NCBI GenBank assembly: GCA_021186555.1
Contig: JAJKFL010000427.1
Location: 16,048,005-16,112,004 of the forward strand
Reading direction: 5' to 3'
Length of the DNA: 64,000 nt
From: Reticulitermes speratus
Lineage: Eukaryota > Arthropoda > Insecta > Blattodea > Rhinotermitidae
Under the pieces are notes generated by a model that was not told the DNA's origin, made no database searches, and saw nothing but the letters and a program-made list of their open reading frames with translations. Both the position numbers and the translations under genes were made by a program. Within the stretch, counting starts at the first letter, position 1, and every line of letters starts with the position of its first letter. Positions 20,955 to 32,135 of the stretch are shown here, one piece after another.

Positions 20955-22012
20955 TATTCCTGTTTTGGTGTTATGTTACGTTATTCCTGTTTTGCTGCGA
21001 TGTTACGTTTTCCTGTTTTGGTGTTATGTTGCGTTATTCTGTTTGTTGCGATGTTGCGTTATTCCTGTTTTGCTGCGATGTTACGTTTTCCTGTTTTGGT
21101 GTTATGTTACGTTATTACTGTTTGGCTGCGATGTTACGTTTTCCTGTTTTGGTGTTATGTTGCGTTATTCCTGTTTTGTTGCGATGTTGCGTTATTCCTG
21201 TTTTGCTGCGATGTTACGTTTTCCTGTTTTGGTGTTATGTTACGTTATTACTGTTTGGCTGCGATGTTACGTTTTCCTGTTTTGGTGTTATGTTGCGTTA
21301 TTCCTGTTTTGTTGCTCTGTTGCGTTATTCCTGTTTTGCTGCGATGTTACGTTTTCCTGTTTTGGTGTTATGTTACGTTATTCCTGTTTTGCTGCGATGT
21401 TACGTTTTCCTGTTTTGGTGTTACGTTGCGTTATTCCTGTTTTGTTGCTCTGTTGCGTTATTCCTGTTTTTCTGCGATGTTACGTTTTCCTGTTTTGGTG
21501 TTATGTTACGTTATTCCTGTTTTGTTGCGATGTTGCGTTATTCCTGTTTTGCTGCGATGTTACGTTTTCCTGTTTTGGTGTTATGTTGCGTTATTCCTGT
21601 TTTGTTGCGATGTTGCGTTATTCCTGTTTTGCTGCGATGTTACGTTTTCCTGTTTTGGTGTTATGTTACGTTATTAATGTTTTGCTGCGATGTTACGTTT
21701 TCCTGTTTTGGTGTTACGTTGCGTTATTCCTGTTTTGTTGCTCTGTTGCGTTATTCCTGTTTTGCTGCGATGTTACGTTTCCTGTTTTGGTGTTATTTAC
21801 GTTATTCCTGTTTTGCTGCGATGTACGTTTTCCTGTTTTGGTCGTTATGTTACGTTTATTACTGTTTTGCTGCGATGTAACGTTTTCCTGTTTTGGTGTT
21901 ATGTTGCGTTATTCCTGTTTTGTTGCGATGTTGTGTTATTCCTGTTTTGCTGTGATGTTACGCTTTCCTGTTTTAGTGTTATATTACGTTATTCCTGTTT
22001 TGTTCTTGTTCG
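20955..22012. repeat. 53-bp minisatellite, about 20 copies
   Basis: Monomer is two related halves of 27 and 26 bp: ATTCCTGTTTTGCTGCGATG TTACGTT and TTCCTGTTTTGGTGTTATGT TGCGTT. There is variation at TTGCG/TTACG, CTGCGATG/TTGCTCTG and single-base deletions near 21780-21880. The T-rich strand lacks stops, giving a spurious 389-codon hydrophobic frame. It starts exactly where the fold-back element ends. Confidence 0.95.
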
Positions 22013-22160
22013 CCAACACTTATCTTTCCTAACTAATACCATTTATTTCCTTGTAAGACCGTAATTTTATTTCCATATGACTTGTGTCTTACTTAAATTC
22101 AAAATGTTGTCGTTGGACGTAGCTTTCAGTCTTTGAATGTTACTGCCCCACATTGCCGTA

Positions 22161-22215
22161 TACAGTAAAAGCTAATTTGTTCGTCACCTACGGGACCAAA
22201 GTTTGCCGGATATTA
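22161..22215 (+). mobile_element. Possible Tc1/pogo-type element end
   Basis: TACAGTAAAAGCTAATTTGT followed by CACCTACGGGACCAAAG resembles the terminal repeat of pogo/Tigger-like elements, starting at a TA. No matching right end was found, so it is a fragment at best. Confidence 0.3.
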
Positions 22216-23203
22216 GAACGTTATACGTAATGTGTATCTTAGTGTATCTTGCAACCTCATGGACAGACCTAACTATTAAATTTGCCACTTGATATCCTGT
22301 CCTGTTTTCCCTGCTTCACTCTCTATTCTGTTTCCAGCCCTACTTAAGTAACATGGTGTGTACACAATGTGACAAAAACCAACAGCACACCAAGACACAC
22401 ATTTGGCTGCTATCTGAACTGCCCGCTAACGTGACTTTACCTTGCAAATAGTCCCTCTTGATCAATGTCTGCTTTTCGAACGGTGTTTGGTGCTGCCGGT
22501 TGATGGAATAGTGAAATGTAATGTGCCTCTTAGCCCATTTACGGTTAATGGAGCTTTCCTGATCATGCAATGTCGGATAAGTCAGCTTTTACTGTACATA
22601 GTTTTGGTGGTAGAAGTTTTTGTTGTTTATTTCCCCACATACAACCGAATATGTTTCGCATCGTAATAATGTTGCTTCTTTTTTCTGCTTTAGATAATCA
22701 TACGGTAAGCTGCATATTTATGAAACCATCACAGTATGCATTATCAGATCTTTTACATTCAGTTGACTTTTCACAAGATTTCCCAAGGAAAATATGCTGA
22801 AATCGCTGGAGATACGAATTAGTGTGGCAAAGTTTAAAAAAAAACTGTACATTTCTTCCCAAGGTTAGGCAGAAGCGTGCATGGCTCTGTACATACTGCT
22901 GATGAAACAACCAACCCGACTTCGGCTTGATCCAAAGAGTCAGCCGCCGCTGATTTGTGCTGGCCATGTGTTCATCATATTCAGCTGAGCAGAACGTGAC
23001 GTTCTTAGCTCTGCAACTGAAGGCTGCCGAGCTTCTGTACGTACGTGTATGCTGTGACAGAACAAGGCTGTCCAGCTTAAACACACCAGAGAACTTCAAT
23101 GCGCCTAACTGAGGAAGCATTACACATCAGAAATTCCACATTCTCTTGTCGGAGGGTCTGTTTAACCACTAATGGAATAGTCTAGCATGAGGGGACAGCG
23201 CAC

Positions 23204-23234
<31 letters not shown>

Positions 23235-23903
23235 GCTATCTGGCCACACATGAGACAATCAACACACTAAAATATTTGTACATTAATTACCTTCTAATAC
23301 AACTACTCTATATCTGTTTTATTTCTTTTACATTATTCCCGACATCTACCGAATCTGGGGATTCATCAGGATCTTCCTTCAATTATCACTGATTTTAATT
23401 ATGATTGGTTTGCGATAACCTGGGTTGTATTCTTGTTTCAAGTCCTTACTTCTATCACCAAGACATTCATAATGTACATTATTTGTATAGAATCAAGGAC
23501 ACACAATAACCCAGAATTGACCCAAAGTGGATTCAAAGCTTTAAAAAGTGGCGTAGGGTAAGGCACCTACATATCCCGCGGCGTAGGGGGCCCCGTGCAT
23601 CAGAGGGGTCTCCAAACGCACAGAATAGTAAAGTTGGTTGTGGGTTCTGTTGAAATGGATCCGTCCTTCTGACAGAGGGCAGTATTCCGGATACCTGTTA
23701 TGAGATCTGGGAGCAACGTGGATAATATATATTGGGGGGGGGCCGAATGTCGAGTCACGGGGGCCCCCAGCCGGTTATCTGTGCCACTTGCTTTAAAACA
23801 TTCTACGTCGTGTACGTGCCAGTACTACGTCGTGTACGTGCCAGTACTACGTCCCGATGAGGTAACTGTCGAAGATTCAAGTTGTGTCATTGGGGCTATA
23901 GTC
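22216..23903. other. Intergenic, no gene recognised
   Basis: The 140-codon minus frame 22698-23120 is the longest non-repeat frame in the window, but I recognise no domain and see no splice or start context. A 6-bp (ACATAC)n microsatellite lies at about 23203-23236. A 22-bp word around TACGTCGTGTACGTGCCAGT occurs twice in tandem at about 23805-23850. Confidence 0.4.
23203..23236. repeat. (ACATAC)n microsatellite
   Basis: Five to six perfect hexamer units. Confidence 0.9.
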
Positions 23904-23943
23904 TCCGACGTTTCGAAAGGTTGTGCCTTCCATCTTCAGGGTC
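23904..23943 (-). ncRNA. Hammerhead-like motif, GAAACGTC subfamily (candidate)
   Basis: Minus strand: GACC; CTGAAGA; T; GGAAGG, loop CACAA, CCTTTC (6 pairs, one G-U); GAAAC; GTC; GGAGAC. Core intact, stem II strong, stem I only 2 pairs. AC and GT are contiguous, so stem III can form only between two copies (ACGT is self-complementary), as in double hammerheads. Confidence 0.45.
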
Positions 23944-24234
23944 AATTAGCGTCATGTAATTCTATTGAAACAGAGAGAGTTTTATTACTGTAGTTGCAGT
24001 AATACGAGTACTTACGATGGTTGGAATCAAACCAGAGACCTTTTGAATAACGAGACGCTAGACCACAGGGGGCGTCGCTACTAAATATACCCGAGGTAAT
24101 GTAAAATGTCCCACTGATCTCATAGCTACTCGAAACAGAAAGGTGCGGTCTAGTTTCGATTTATTTTTTCTGGGTTCGGAATCCGTATAAATAATGTATC
24201 TGTGCTTTGAACATGTTTAACACAATGCAGTTGT

Positions 24235-24285
24235 CTTGTGGCTTGCAGCGCAGTGCCTCAACCAACTGCGCCATCACGTGCCCCT
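24235..24285 (-). mobile_element. SINE-B head fragment
   Basis: The minus strand reads GGGCACGTGATGGCGCAGTT then GGTTGAGGCACTGCGCTGCA, ending before the B box. Only the 5' tRNA-like end is present, unusual for LINE-driven copies, which lose the 5' end. A deletion or recombination product. Confidence 0.7.
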
Positions 24286-25263
24286 CATAGAATTGCATAG
24301 TATTCAAAGATCTATAAGCACATATAATTACTCCAAACGGTTCCATTGTCTTGGAAGCGCAAGATGAATCGAAGTCGAGACCCTAGAGGCGCTAGACTGT
24401 CTTCTGTATAACTTAAGTATGGTGAAATTACTTCACAGATATGACGCAGTTTGTATCCTAACATGGAAAGAACGAACGTGGAAGTTGGCAGCCGGGCAAC
24501 ATGACGTGCTTTCCTATACAGCAGTTGCGAAGATGAGTCGGCATAACTTGGAGCCGCCCCATACAGTCAATACAAGTTGCTTGGAATCATTTCTTCACTC
24601 CTGTCCTCAGTTCTTGTTTTACTCTTTATAACTTGCAACCCTTCCCCTATTCCACACAGCTGCGGCAATTACGGCGGTCATTCCGTGAGATGCTAATAAA
24701 GGGCTGATTCCAACGTCATGCTTCATTTCGTCGTAAATTTCGTCCATGAAGTATTTCCTGTATTCAAGTCACTCATTTATAAACTACAGTAATGCCTGTT
24801 CAAAATTCAATGGGAAGTCCCACCGTTCGTTACATAAACTGTATTGTTGTTATTATTATTTATAGATTCAATAACTGGCCTTAAACATCAACACAAAGCG
24901 AGGCTACAACAAAACCGGCATACACTGCATGCTCATGACTCCTGTAGCTCTTGCGGTGGTCGGGTTCACCTCCTTGTACTATAAATATTACATGATATTA
25001 GTCCAAGAAACAAACACAATTATCATTAAGTTATCATTCTGCAGTCTGTCATACGACAGGTCCGTAGCCTCTTCCACTTTCAATTTCCAGTATCATCTCT
25101 TTTCCTTAAGGTCATCCAGTAGCTGCTTACACTTTCTTCCTCGTCTTCCCGTCATCATTAAGTATGGTTATGAAAAGAGAGATGTAACGTGATACATGTT
25201 TTGTGTTAGTTACTGCTGTGTCTCAGCATCGTAATGTCTTGATGGATTAAATGAAACAGTGGT
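24286..25263. other. Intergenic, no gene recognised
   Basis: No supported feature. Confidence 0.4.
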
Positions 25264-25530
25264 GGACAGCGCTTGCGCAGATGAGCCTTTCGGACATATA
25301 CACTGGCTGTAGAGGACAGCGCTTGCGCAGATGAGCTTTTCGGACAAATACACTGGCTGTAGAGGACAGCGCTTGCGCAGATGAGCTTTTCGGACAAATA
25401 CACTGGCTGTAGAGGACAGCGCTTGCGCAGAAGAGCCATTCGGACAACTACACTGGCTGTAGAGTACAGCGCTTGCGCAGATGAGCCATTAGGACAGTGC
25501 TTGCGCAGATGAGCCTGGCTAGTAAAGGGA
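25264..25530. repeat. 50-bp minisatellite, about 5 copies
   Basis: Monomer GGACAGCGCTTGCGCAGATG plus AGCTTTTCGGACAAATACAC TGGCTGTAGA. The outer copies are shortened or variant (GCCATTCGG, GCCATTAGG). Contains the small palindrome GCGC TT GCGC. The words GCGCTTGCGCAGATGAG also occur singly near 46988. Confidence 0.93.
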
Positions 25531-26194
25531 AAGATTAAATTCTTCTAAACTTCAGGTCTTCACATTTACTACAAGCTGGCAATGAAGGGTGGCCTTACCT
25601 AATAGGCTCCACAGAGTGGGTACCCTCTGCTTGTCTACAAAGATGAAGATACCTCGCCTATGGGTCTTATGCGGGCAATGGCTAATGTTCGAAGAAAAGA
25701 CATTACGCGTAGGGGCACAATGCCTCATTATTTAACAGCAGCCACTGGCACTTTGCTTCAGGCTTGTCAGTTTATGTTTCATATAACCCTTGCAAGAGGT
25801 CAAGTCGATAATATAGAATACAAATAATACTAACATTCACAGTGAAATTAAGAGAAAAAAACCGGTCTTTGAAATCAATTAAGAATTATGAAATTATCTC
25901 TAACGTATTTATTTTTAACCGTGCACTACGTACTAGTAATTAAGTTTTTGTACTGTAATGGTTTATTAATAATTATGGTGACTATAAACTGACTATATAA
26001 ACTATATATAAACTATATAAACTGACTGTGAATATGAAGCATGGTCAGCCTCATTCAGGGAAGCACACGGAATTGAGGGCCTCTGAGAATAGGGTGCTCA
26101 TAGAAGGATTTTGGCCCAAGAGGATGGAAGTAATAGGAGAATGAGAGAAATTTCATAATGAGCAGCTTCATGGTTATCACATAACATTAATGTG
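25531..26194. other. Intergenic, nothing recognised
   Basis: Includes a simple TATAAACTATATATAAAC stretch at about 25980-26030. Confidence 0.4.
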
Positions 26195-26310
26195 GTGAAA
26201 TCAAGGAGGGTGAGATGGACGGGGCATGAAACACGGATGGGACAGAAGAGAAATCAAAAATGCATACACAATGGTAGTCGTAAGACTTCAAAGGGAGCGC
26301 TAATTTGTGT
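26195..26310 (+). mobile_element. LINE-1-type coding fragment
   Basis: Reads KSRRVRWTGHETRMGQKRN, corresponding to the IKSRRMRWAGHVARMGEKRN stretch of the LINE-1 C-terminus (compare 44745-44815), then drifts out of frame. Confidence 0.6.
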
Positions 26311-26919
26311 GACCAAGGCTTAAGTGGGAGGATGAGTTTATAATTTGTTATGTAGGCACAAAAACGTGTAAGTCTATCGCCTTCAAATTTAGAACTAAGA
26401 AACAAACTGCAGCAGCAAATCTGATGACCTGAGTCCAGCTCGCCTTGCTGGCTGTGTCAGCCCATTTCGCTCCGCACTGGTTCCAATACTCACGCGGAGC
26501 TACATGAGCCCCTAGTGTAACAAATACGTACATCTAACCTGGCGACAGTTGACCGTTCTTATGACAGACAGATCGACCACAAATAGGTTTGAGAACAAAA
26601 AAATGACGGGCACTTCTTCTGTACTAGTTGCTCTATTACTACCTTTTATTGTGTCTTCTTTATAACAACAGTGCCTTAGTCTTCATAATGTCATTAAATA
26701 ATTCAGTAAAATTATGAAAAGCGGAAAAGACAACCGCGTTATATTCAGTTTGCTTTATCAGAACACCCGGTATAGCAGAACTGACTGCATACTGAAATGG
26801 CATGCAAAATGATTTTCCTATAGTGATTCATTGATTCTAAACCGTTAATAGCACAATAATAGGTCACTCCACAAAAAATAATCTCTAGGTCACTCTATTT
26901 AAGAAAACCTCATTCTTTT
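26311..26919. other. Intergenic, nothing recognised
   Basis: No supported feature. Confidence 0.4.
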
Positions 26920-26975
26920 AATGGAGCCAGAAGGTTCATTATCCTGCTCACAAAGCCCACTATTTGACCCTTAGA
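26920..26975 (-). mobile_element. LINE-1-type tail scrap
   Basis: The minus strand gives TTGTGAGCAGGATAATGAAC then CTTCTGGCTCC, matching the region before the LINE-1 stop. Confidence 0.45.
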
Positions 26976-28297
26976 TAATGTGAGTTCACATCCTCATTAC
27001 AGACATGCGTGACGTTCCGAGTTCCATATCTCATGCCCATTTTCCATTGGAGGAATCCGCCCAAGTCCAGGTCCCTGTGCAACATTTCGTAACTAGTTTA
27101 TGACAAGAAGGACGTGTTAGCCCTAATCTCAAACACCAAGCTGGAGGACAACCCCTTTTCGGCTGTCAGAGACTACTTAGTCAATCTTCATATCTAAAGC
27201 GACGTGGAAAGATTTGGAAGGATGTTTTATGGTCTATTCGATGTACTAAGTGGAATATTCGTGGATGGACTGAGTGAAACCTAGAATAGCAATCATCTAG
27301 CTGGTATTCGGGCCGACATTCTAATTAATATTGAACCCCCGAATATGCCTACAGCGTTATTGTTAAGCTAACTTGCTAGTGGACTTTATTTCTCCTCTAA
27401 GTTTTATTTTAAGTAAAAGGGAAGATGAAAAAGCTTCGTGAACCGCAGGCTTTCCTGAATTACATCTGTCAGCTTGTGCAGAATAAGGGAATGGCCTATA
27501 ACTATACTACTAGTACGAGTATTCTGTACTCCTACTTTGCAGCTTGCTCAGACGTCTAAAGCCACTCGAGCCAGGGACCCATATTCTTAAAGAACGTTCT
27601 GACCTCTGACACGGCACTTGACTTGCATCTGGTTCCCTTCTGATGTCCCATATTTTAACCTTCCAACTGCTTCTCGTTGTAACCAATTTTAGACGCTCAT
27701 ATTTTAGTCCGTATGTCATATTCCTACTGTATTCCAGCTATAAAACCACCACAAATGTGACTTGTGAACAGAAATACAGCCATTCCAAACACCGCAAATA
27801 ATTCTAACTTCATACAGGCTCAAACACTAAAACCACACGTCACTGAATTTTCTACGAGCAATCACATAAATGTCTAATTTCTCTTCACAGAGTAACCGGT
27901 TTTACGTGTAAGAAAACTCATTATTAATGAAGCTGAACACGAACAGTCAAATAAATCCTGAACTTCTGTAGTAAGTACATGGCACCAACTGTCATGCGAG
28001 AGTCACGCTGTATTATTCAGGAGTGTTATGGCTTTCCTACAGGAGCTTCATGATTTGCGTGTAAAATTAACTGAAAGAATTTCTTACCCAAAGAACTTCT
28101 TGAAACAGATTTTAGGTTAATATCCTATTTAAGAATTAAGGCAGCGAAATTTGGCTTATGTGCAAACAGGATGAGGGCAACAGAAATGACAGCATAACAG
28201 CCGGCTACATTAGTTTGGATTATAAATGGAACTTAAGCATAACCAAGGAAGTAAATACAAAACAACGGAACTGATTAAAAATTGGCACGAAAGGATA
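26976..28297. other. Intergenic; possible dispersed repeat at 27115-27185
   Basis: The segment CTAATCTCAAACACCAAGCT then GGAGGACAACCCC and CGGCTGTCAGAGACTACTT resembles, from memory, a dispersed insect repeat (theoretical peptide KLEDHPLSAVRD-like). I cannot assign it to an element class. The rest has no recognised content. Confidence 0.3.
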
Positions 28298-28472
28298 AAC
28301 ATGTTGCATACTGGTATTCTGGTACAAACATGTTGCATACTGGTATTCTGGTACAAACATGTTGCATACTGGTATTCTGGTACAAACATGTTGCATACTG
28401 GTATTCTGGTACAAACATGTTGCATACTTGTATTCTGGTACAAACATGTTGCATACTGGTATTCTGGTACAA
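28298..28472. repeat. 29-bp minisatellite, 6 copies
   Basis: Monomer AAACATGTTGCATACTGGTA TTCTGGTAC. Nearly identical copies with one G-to-T change in the fifth. Confidence 0.96.
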
Positions 28473-28532
28473 ACACACAATGAACCTAGTCTGTTGTGCG
28501 CTGAGTAATCTATGTCCCTGGAAATACTCTAT

Positions 28533-28550
28533 GGGGGGGGGGGGGGGGGG
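28533..28550 (+). repeat. Poly(G) tract, 18 G
   Basis: Uninterrupted run between CTCTAT and CGAAAC. Confidence 0.95.
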
Positions 28551-29517
28551 CGAAACTCTTCAGGGTACCCTACGACGTCACAACTCATGCTGATTCTTAT
28601 TTACACGGGATTTTCATCATCAGAACACCCCTCGTTTATCAAATTTAAGTTCTGCTGGTCTCCAAAAGACAGTGCCATATTTAACAAAAAATATACATTT
28701 TTTTTCATTTTAGTATTTCCATGGTTACAAATTAACTCTGTTTTTGAAAGGTCAGTAACGATTACTTACGAAATCCTAAATTTTGTTAGGCCCTATACAG
28801 ACTTCACTTCATCGACACGTAACAGTTATGTCAGTGGCGGAATGTATGAACGAGATAACTCTATTTTAACATTTAAAGGGTTAAAGAAAAGTAGAGTTTA
28901 GTGCTATGAACTGCTTCTGATAGTCTCACCTGCACCGCTGAAAACTAGTAGCTGAGCTACCCCCAAAGGAGAAGATGCTTGCAAGCCAGGAACACGTCAG
29001 AACGAGTGCACGTTAGGGGTCGAACTTTGCAGTGTCAAGAGAGGCAATGCACAATGTGCTGACACAGTCAGCCTGCAGCACTAGAACGTTTATACTCCAG
29101 CTTTGTATTTTGTAAGTTCCGGCATCTAGTCTCGGCGGAGTGACTGTTACCCTGACTGACAGTCTCAGTTCCCTCAGACAAATACAGGCACATCTTCTTC
29201 AGCATTCACCCGTCAGCGCTCGTTATTTACCGCTGTCTTACAACTGGAGGCTAGGTAACATCTGCCGTCGACAAAGCGACGTTACATTACATTATATTAC
29301 ATAAGAACGCTCGGTATTGTAACGTAACAAATGGTGGCATTTTCTGCAGGTTCAGCCTTTACGAAACTTATCGACTACATCTGAACCGACACAGCGATCA
29401 CGTATGCACTGTTTCGCGGTTGACCGAAACCGGATACTAAATTTTAAGGGTACAAAATCGTAACCGGAAATACGAAAACGTACTAGAAGCACCTTAGACT
29501 TTCCCAACTATCACATA
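28551..29517. other. Intergenic, no gene recognised
   Basis: A TGTTAC to GTAACA segment at about 29148-29328 is listed among the rejected LTR candidates. No supported feature. Confidence 0.4.
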
Positions 29518-29800
29518 AAGGTAAAGGTAAAGATCGCGCCGTAACATGCCAGTGCAGGCACAGAGGGGAAGTAGAGGTATAGCTCTACTCATGCATAATT
29601 TCGGTGCTAGATGGGGGCAGGTGGCTAAGGCCATGCCCTGGCCGCTTTACCCTCGGGGAAGAGCCCCATTAGCCATTATATAGGAGGCTGGGTTGGCCCC
29701 AGAGCCGGTCTGGCAAAGAGAAAATCTCATGCCCTCACCGGGGTTTGAACTCCGAACCGTCCAGCCCGTAGCGAGTCGCTATACTGATTACGCTAAAAAC
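29518..29800 (-). mobile_element. SINE-A copy
   Basis: Minus strand: head with ATAGCGACTCGCTACGGGCT and a drifted B box (GTTCAAACC); body with CCAGACCGGCTCTGGGGCCA; tail rich in TTTACC. Lies head to tail against a SINE-C on the same strand, giving a SINE-SINE composite. Confidence 0.78.
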
Positions 29801-29802
29801 CT

Positions 29803-29912
29803 GTCCAACTGCCACTTCGTCGACCAAAAACCCTACATGGACTGGCCTGGAATCGAATCCGGGCTTCTGCGGTGAGAAGCCAGCAACTAACCGCCTGAGC
29901 CACGGCACGGCC
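29803..29912 (-). mobile_element. SINE-C head fragment
   Basis: Minus strand: GCCGTGGCTCAGGCGGTTAG, then a B box GGATTCGATTCC, then GTCGACGAAGTGGCAGTTGG. Body and tail are missing where it meets SINE-A. Confidence 0.75.
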
Positions 29913-30223
29913 AAATATCACGTACCTAGACAATAAATAATTTCCCCTGCACCACTGAGATCAAATGCCACATGCCGCTCGCTAATCGGCCAATGGTTTA
30001 ATGGACCCAGCTTCTTACAAACAACCGCGCCCATGGGTCCATGAAACTATTCGTTAACATGGCGGTTCCTTTGTACACGTATGTTTTCGCAACAACTGTC
30101 TTTTATATCCCCGAATAGACATATTTCACGATGAAAGACGGATCCCCGAATCTGTACCACGCAGCGCTGCCCACTGCATGCCAATGCAAACTAGCGGGGT
30201 CGTCTGTCCAGTGTACCCTAATG
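29913..30223. other. Intergenic, nothing recognised
   Basis: No supported feature. Confidence 0.4.
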
Positions 30224-30231
30224 GTCTACAC

Positions 30232-30714
30232 CAGTGATTCCCAAACTTTTTCGGTCCACCGCCCCCTTGGTTCCATATACACACCCACAGCGCCCCCCTA
30301 CCTTTTTTATAAAACATAAATGCGCTTTTGATTCCACTTTTATTTTATATTTAAAAATCGTTTAAATAAAATTATAAGAGTTAAACTTAATGTTTAATGT
30401 GTTAATTAATAAATTAAAATTTATTATATTTTTATGATTAACAATAATTCATCTAGCACTAGTTTATTAAAAATAATATGTGCTTGAATAAGATTCATAA
30501 ATTAAAATACTAAGAAATTTAGTTCATTTTTTATTTTTAACACAAAAATTACTTTATTTGAATTTTATTATAAAAATAAATGCACTACTTGTCTACTAGC
30601 GGCCCCCTGTGATAATAACAGCGCTCTCTTCCACCTCTCGTACCTATTAGCGCCCACCTCGGTAATCCCACCGCCCCCCCCAGGGGTTGGTACCGCCCAC
30701 TTTGGGAACCACTG
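30232..30714. mobile_element. hAT-superfamily MITE, 483 bp, 8-bp TSD
   Basis: Terminal inverted repeats CAGTGATTCCCAAACT at the left and the complement of TTTGGGAACCACTG at the right. A perfect 8-bp target duplication GTCTACAC lies at 30224-30231 and 30715-30722, diagnostic of hAT. Subterminal GC-rich ends (CCGCCCCC, CCCACCGCCC) surround a very AT-rich core. There is no transposase, so it is non-autonomous. A related end fragment lies at 38585-38604. Confidence 0.88.
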
Positions 30715-30741
30715 GTCTACACGGCTACAATCATGAATTGA

Positions 30742-31508
30742 GATCGTGGTATTGGTACATACAGTGAGTCCCACCGCCACATTTAACATAAAGATCGTGG
30801 TATTGGTACATACAGTGAGTCCCACCGCCACATTTAACATAAAGATCGTGGTATTGGTACATACAGTGAGTCCCACCGCCACATTTAACATAAAGATCGT
30901 GGTATTGGTACATACAGTGAGTCCCACCGCCACATTTAACATAAAGATCGTGGTATTGGTACATACAGTGAGTCCCACCGCCACATTTAACATAAAGATC
31001 GTGGTATTGGTACATACAGTGAGTCCCACCGCCACATTTAACATAAAGATCGTGGTATTGGTACATACAGTGAGTCCCACCGCCACATTTAACATAAAGA
31101 TCGTGGTATTGGTACATACAGTGAGTCCCACCGCCACATTTAACATAAAGATCGTGGTATTGGTACATACAGTGAGTCCCACCGCCACATTTAACATAAA
31201 GATCGTGGTATTGGTACATACAGTGAGTCCCACCGCCACATTTAACATAAAGATCGTGGTATTGGTACATACAGTGAGTCCCACCGCCACATTTAACATA
31301 AAGATCGTGGTATTGGTACATACAGTGAGTCCCACAGCCACATTTAACATAAAGATCGTGGTATTGGTACATACAGTGAGTCCCACAGCCACATTTAAAA
31401 TAAACATCGTGGTATTGGTATATACAGTGAGTCCCACAGCCACATTTAACATAAAGATCGTGGTATTGGTACATACAGTGAGTCCCACCGCCACATTTAA
31501 CATAAAGA
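30742..31508. repeat. 51-bp minisatellite, 15 copies, highly homogeneous
   Basis: Monomer GATCGTGGTATTGGTACATA plus CAGTGAGTCCCACCGCCACA TTTAACATAAA. The first 11-12 copies are identical. Variants (CCACAGCC, AAAATAAACATCG, TATATACAG) are confined to the right end. A period of 17 codons keeps frames open on both strands (minus 330 codons, plus 319), which I treat as artefacts. It begins about 20 bp after the hAT MITE's target duplication. Confidence 0.97.
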
Positions 31509-31649
31509 TTCTAATGTTGCTATGGGACAGCTTATTCGATATTCTGTCTAGGCTAAGCATTGATAACAGAGGAACCGTCGTCCGATTGCCAGAAGGCGCA
31601 AGAGTATATCCGTCTGTCTTATTGTTCAGTGATTACTGCGGGCTGTTTG

Positions 31650-31770
31650 CTCGGAAGAAAGAGGACTGGGGGATAAAGCTGGCCTCTTGCCTCCATCTAG
31701 TGTAAAGTTTAAGAACGCATGGAGCTATACCCCACTCCCCCACATACTTTCACGGCATGAATATTTCGAC
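31650..31770 (+). mobile_element. SINE-A 3' fragment
   Basis: GCCTCCATCTAGTGTAAAGT then CGCATGGAGCTATACCCCAC matches the SINE-A 3' half. No head. Confidence 0.55.
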
Positions 31771-31822
31771 ATGCCACCTTTAAGGTATTGTTGACTGTAC
31801 GGGAACCAGAAAAACAAATAAG

Positions 31823-32135
31823 TTAAATAGGGAAGGGGAAAGAGACAGTGGGGAAGGAAGAAAGAAACAAGATACCAGGAAGAAAGGAAAGCCGGAAAAA
31901 AGAGAAAGAAGAATCAAAGAAGGAAAGTGACGTAAACAAATAAATTACAAACAATAAAAACAAAGACATAGAGGAGGAAGAAACAAAAAGTAAGTAAAAG
32001 GGAAAGGAGAAATTCATAAAAACGAATTAACATAAATAGAAGAAGGAAAACAGGAAGGAAATGAGAGATGGAGAGAGATAGAGCAAGAGATAAACATACC
32101 AAAAAAAGGGGGGGGGAAGAAGAAACGAATGGAAG
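31823..32135 (+). repeat. Purine-rich (GA) low-complexity tract
   Basis: Over 300 bases dominated by G and A on the plus strand, with irregular GGAAGAAAG-type words. Minus-strand Ser/Phe-rich frames here reflect composition only. A tract of this kind can adopt triplex structures in principle. Confidence 0.8.

Noticed and set aside
20863..22032. 389-codon hydrophobic frame as a membrane protein
   Set aside because: It arises from the T-rich stop-free 53-bp minisatellite and begins inside the fold-back element; other frames are equally open.
22698..23120. 140-codon minus-strand frame as a gene
   Set aside because: The longest non-repeat frame here, but I recognise no domain and see no splice, start or poly(A) context. 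Frames of this size are expected by chance in 64 kb.
29148..29328. LTR with TGTTAC and GTAACA ends
   Set aside because: Short terminal words only. No second LTR, primer-binding site match or internal coding seen; too weak to list.
30568..31705. 330- and 319-codon frames on opposite strands as genes
   Set aside because: Both are products of the 51-bp array, whose length is a multiple of 3. Mutually overlapping and with no coding context outside the array.
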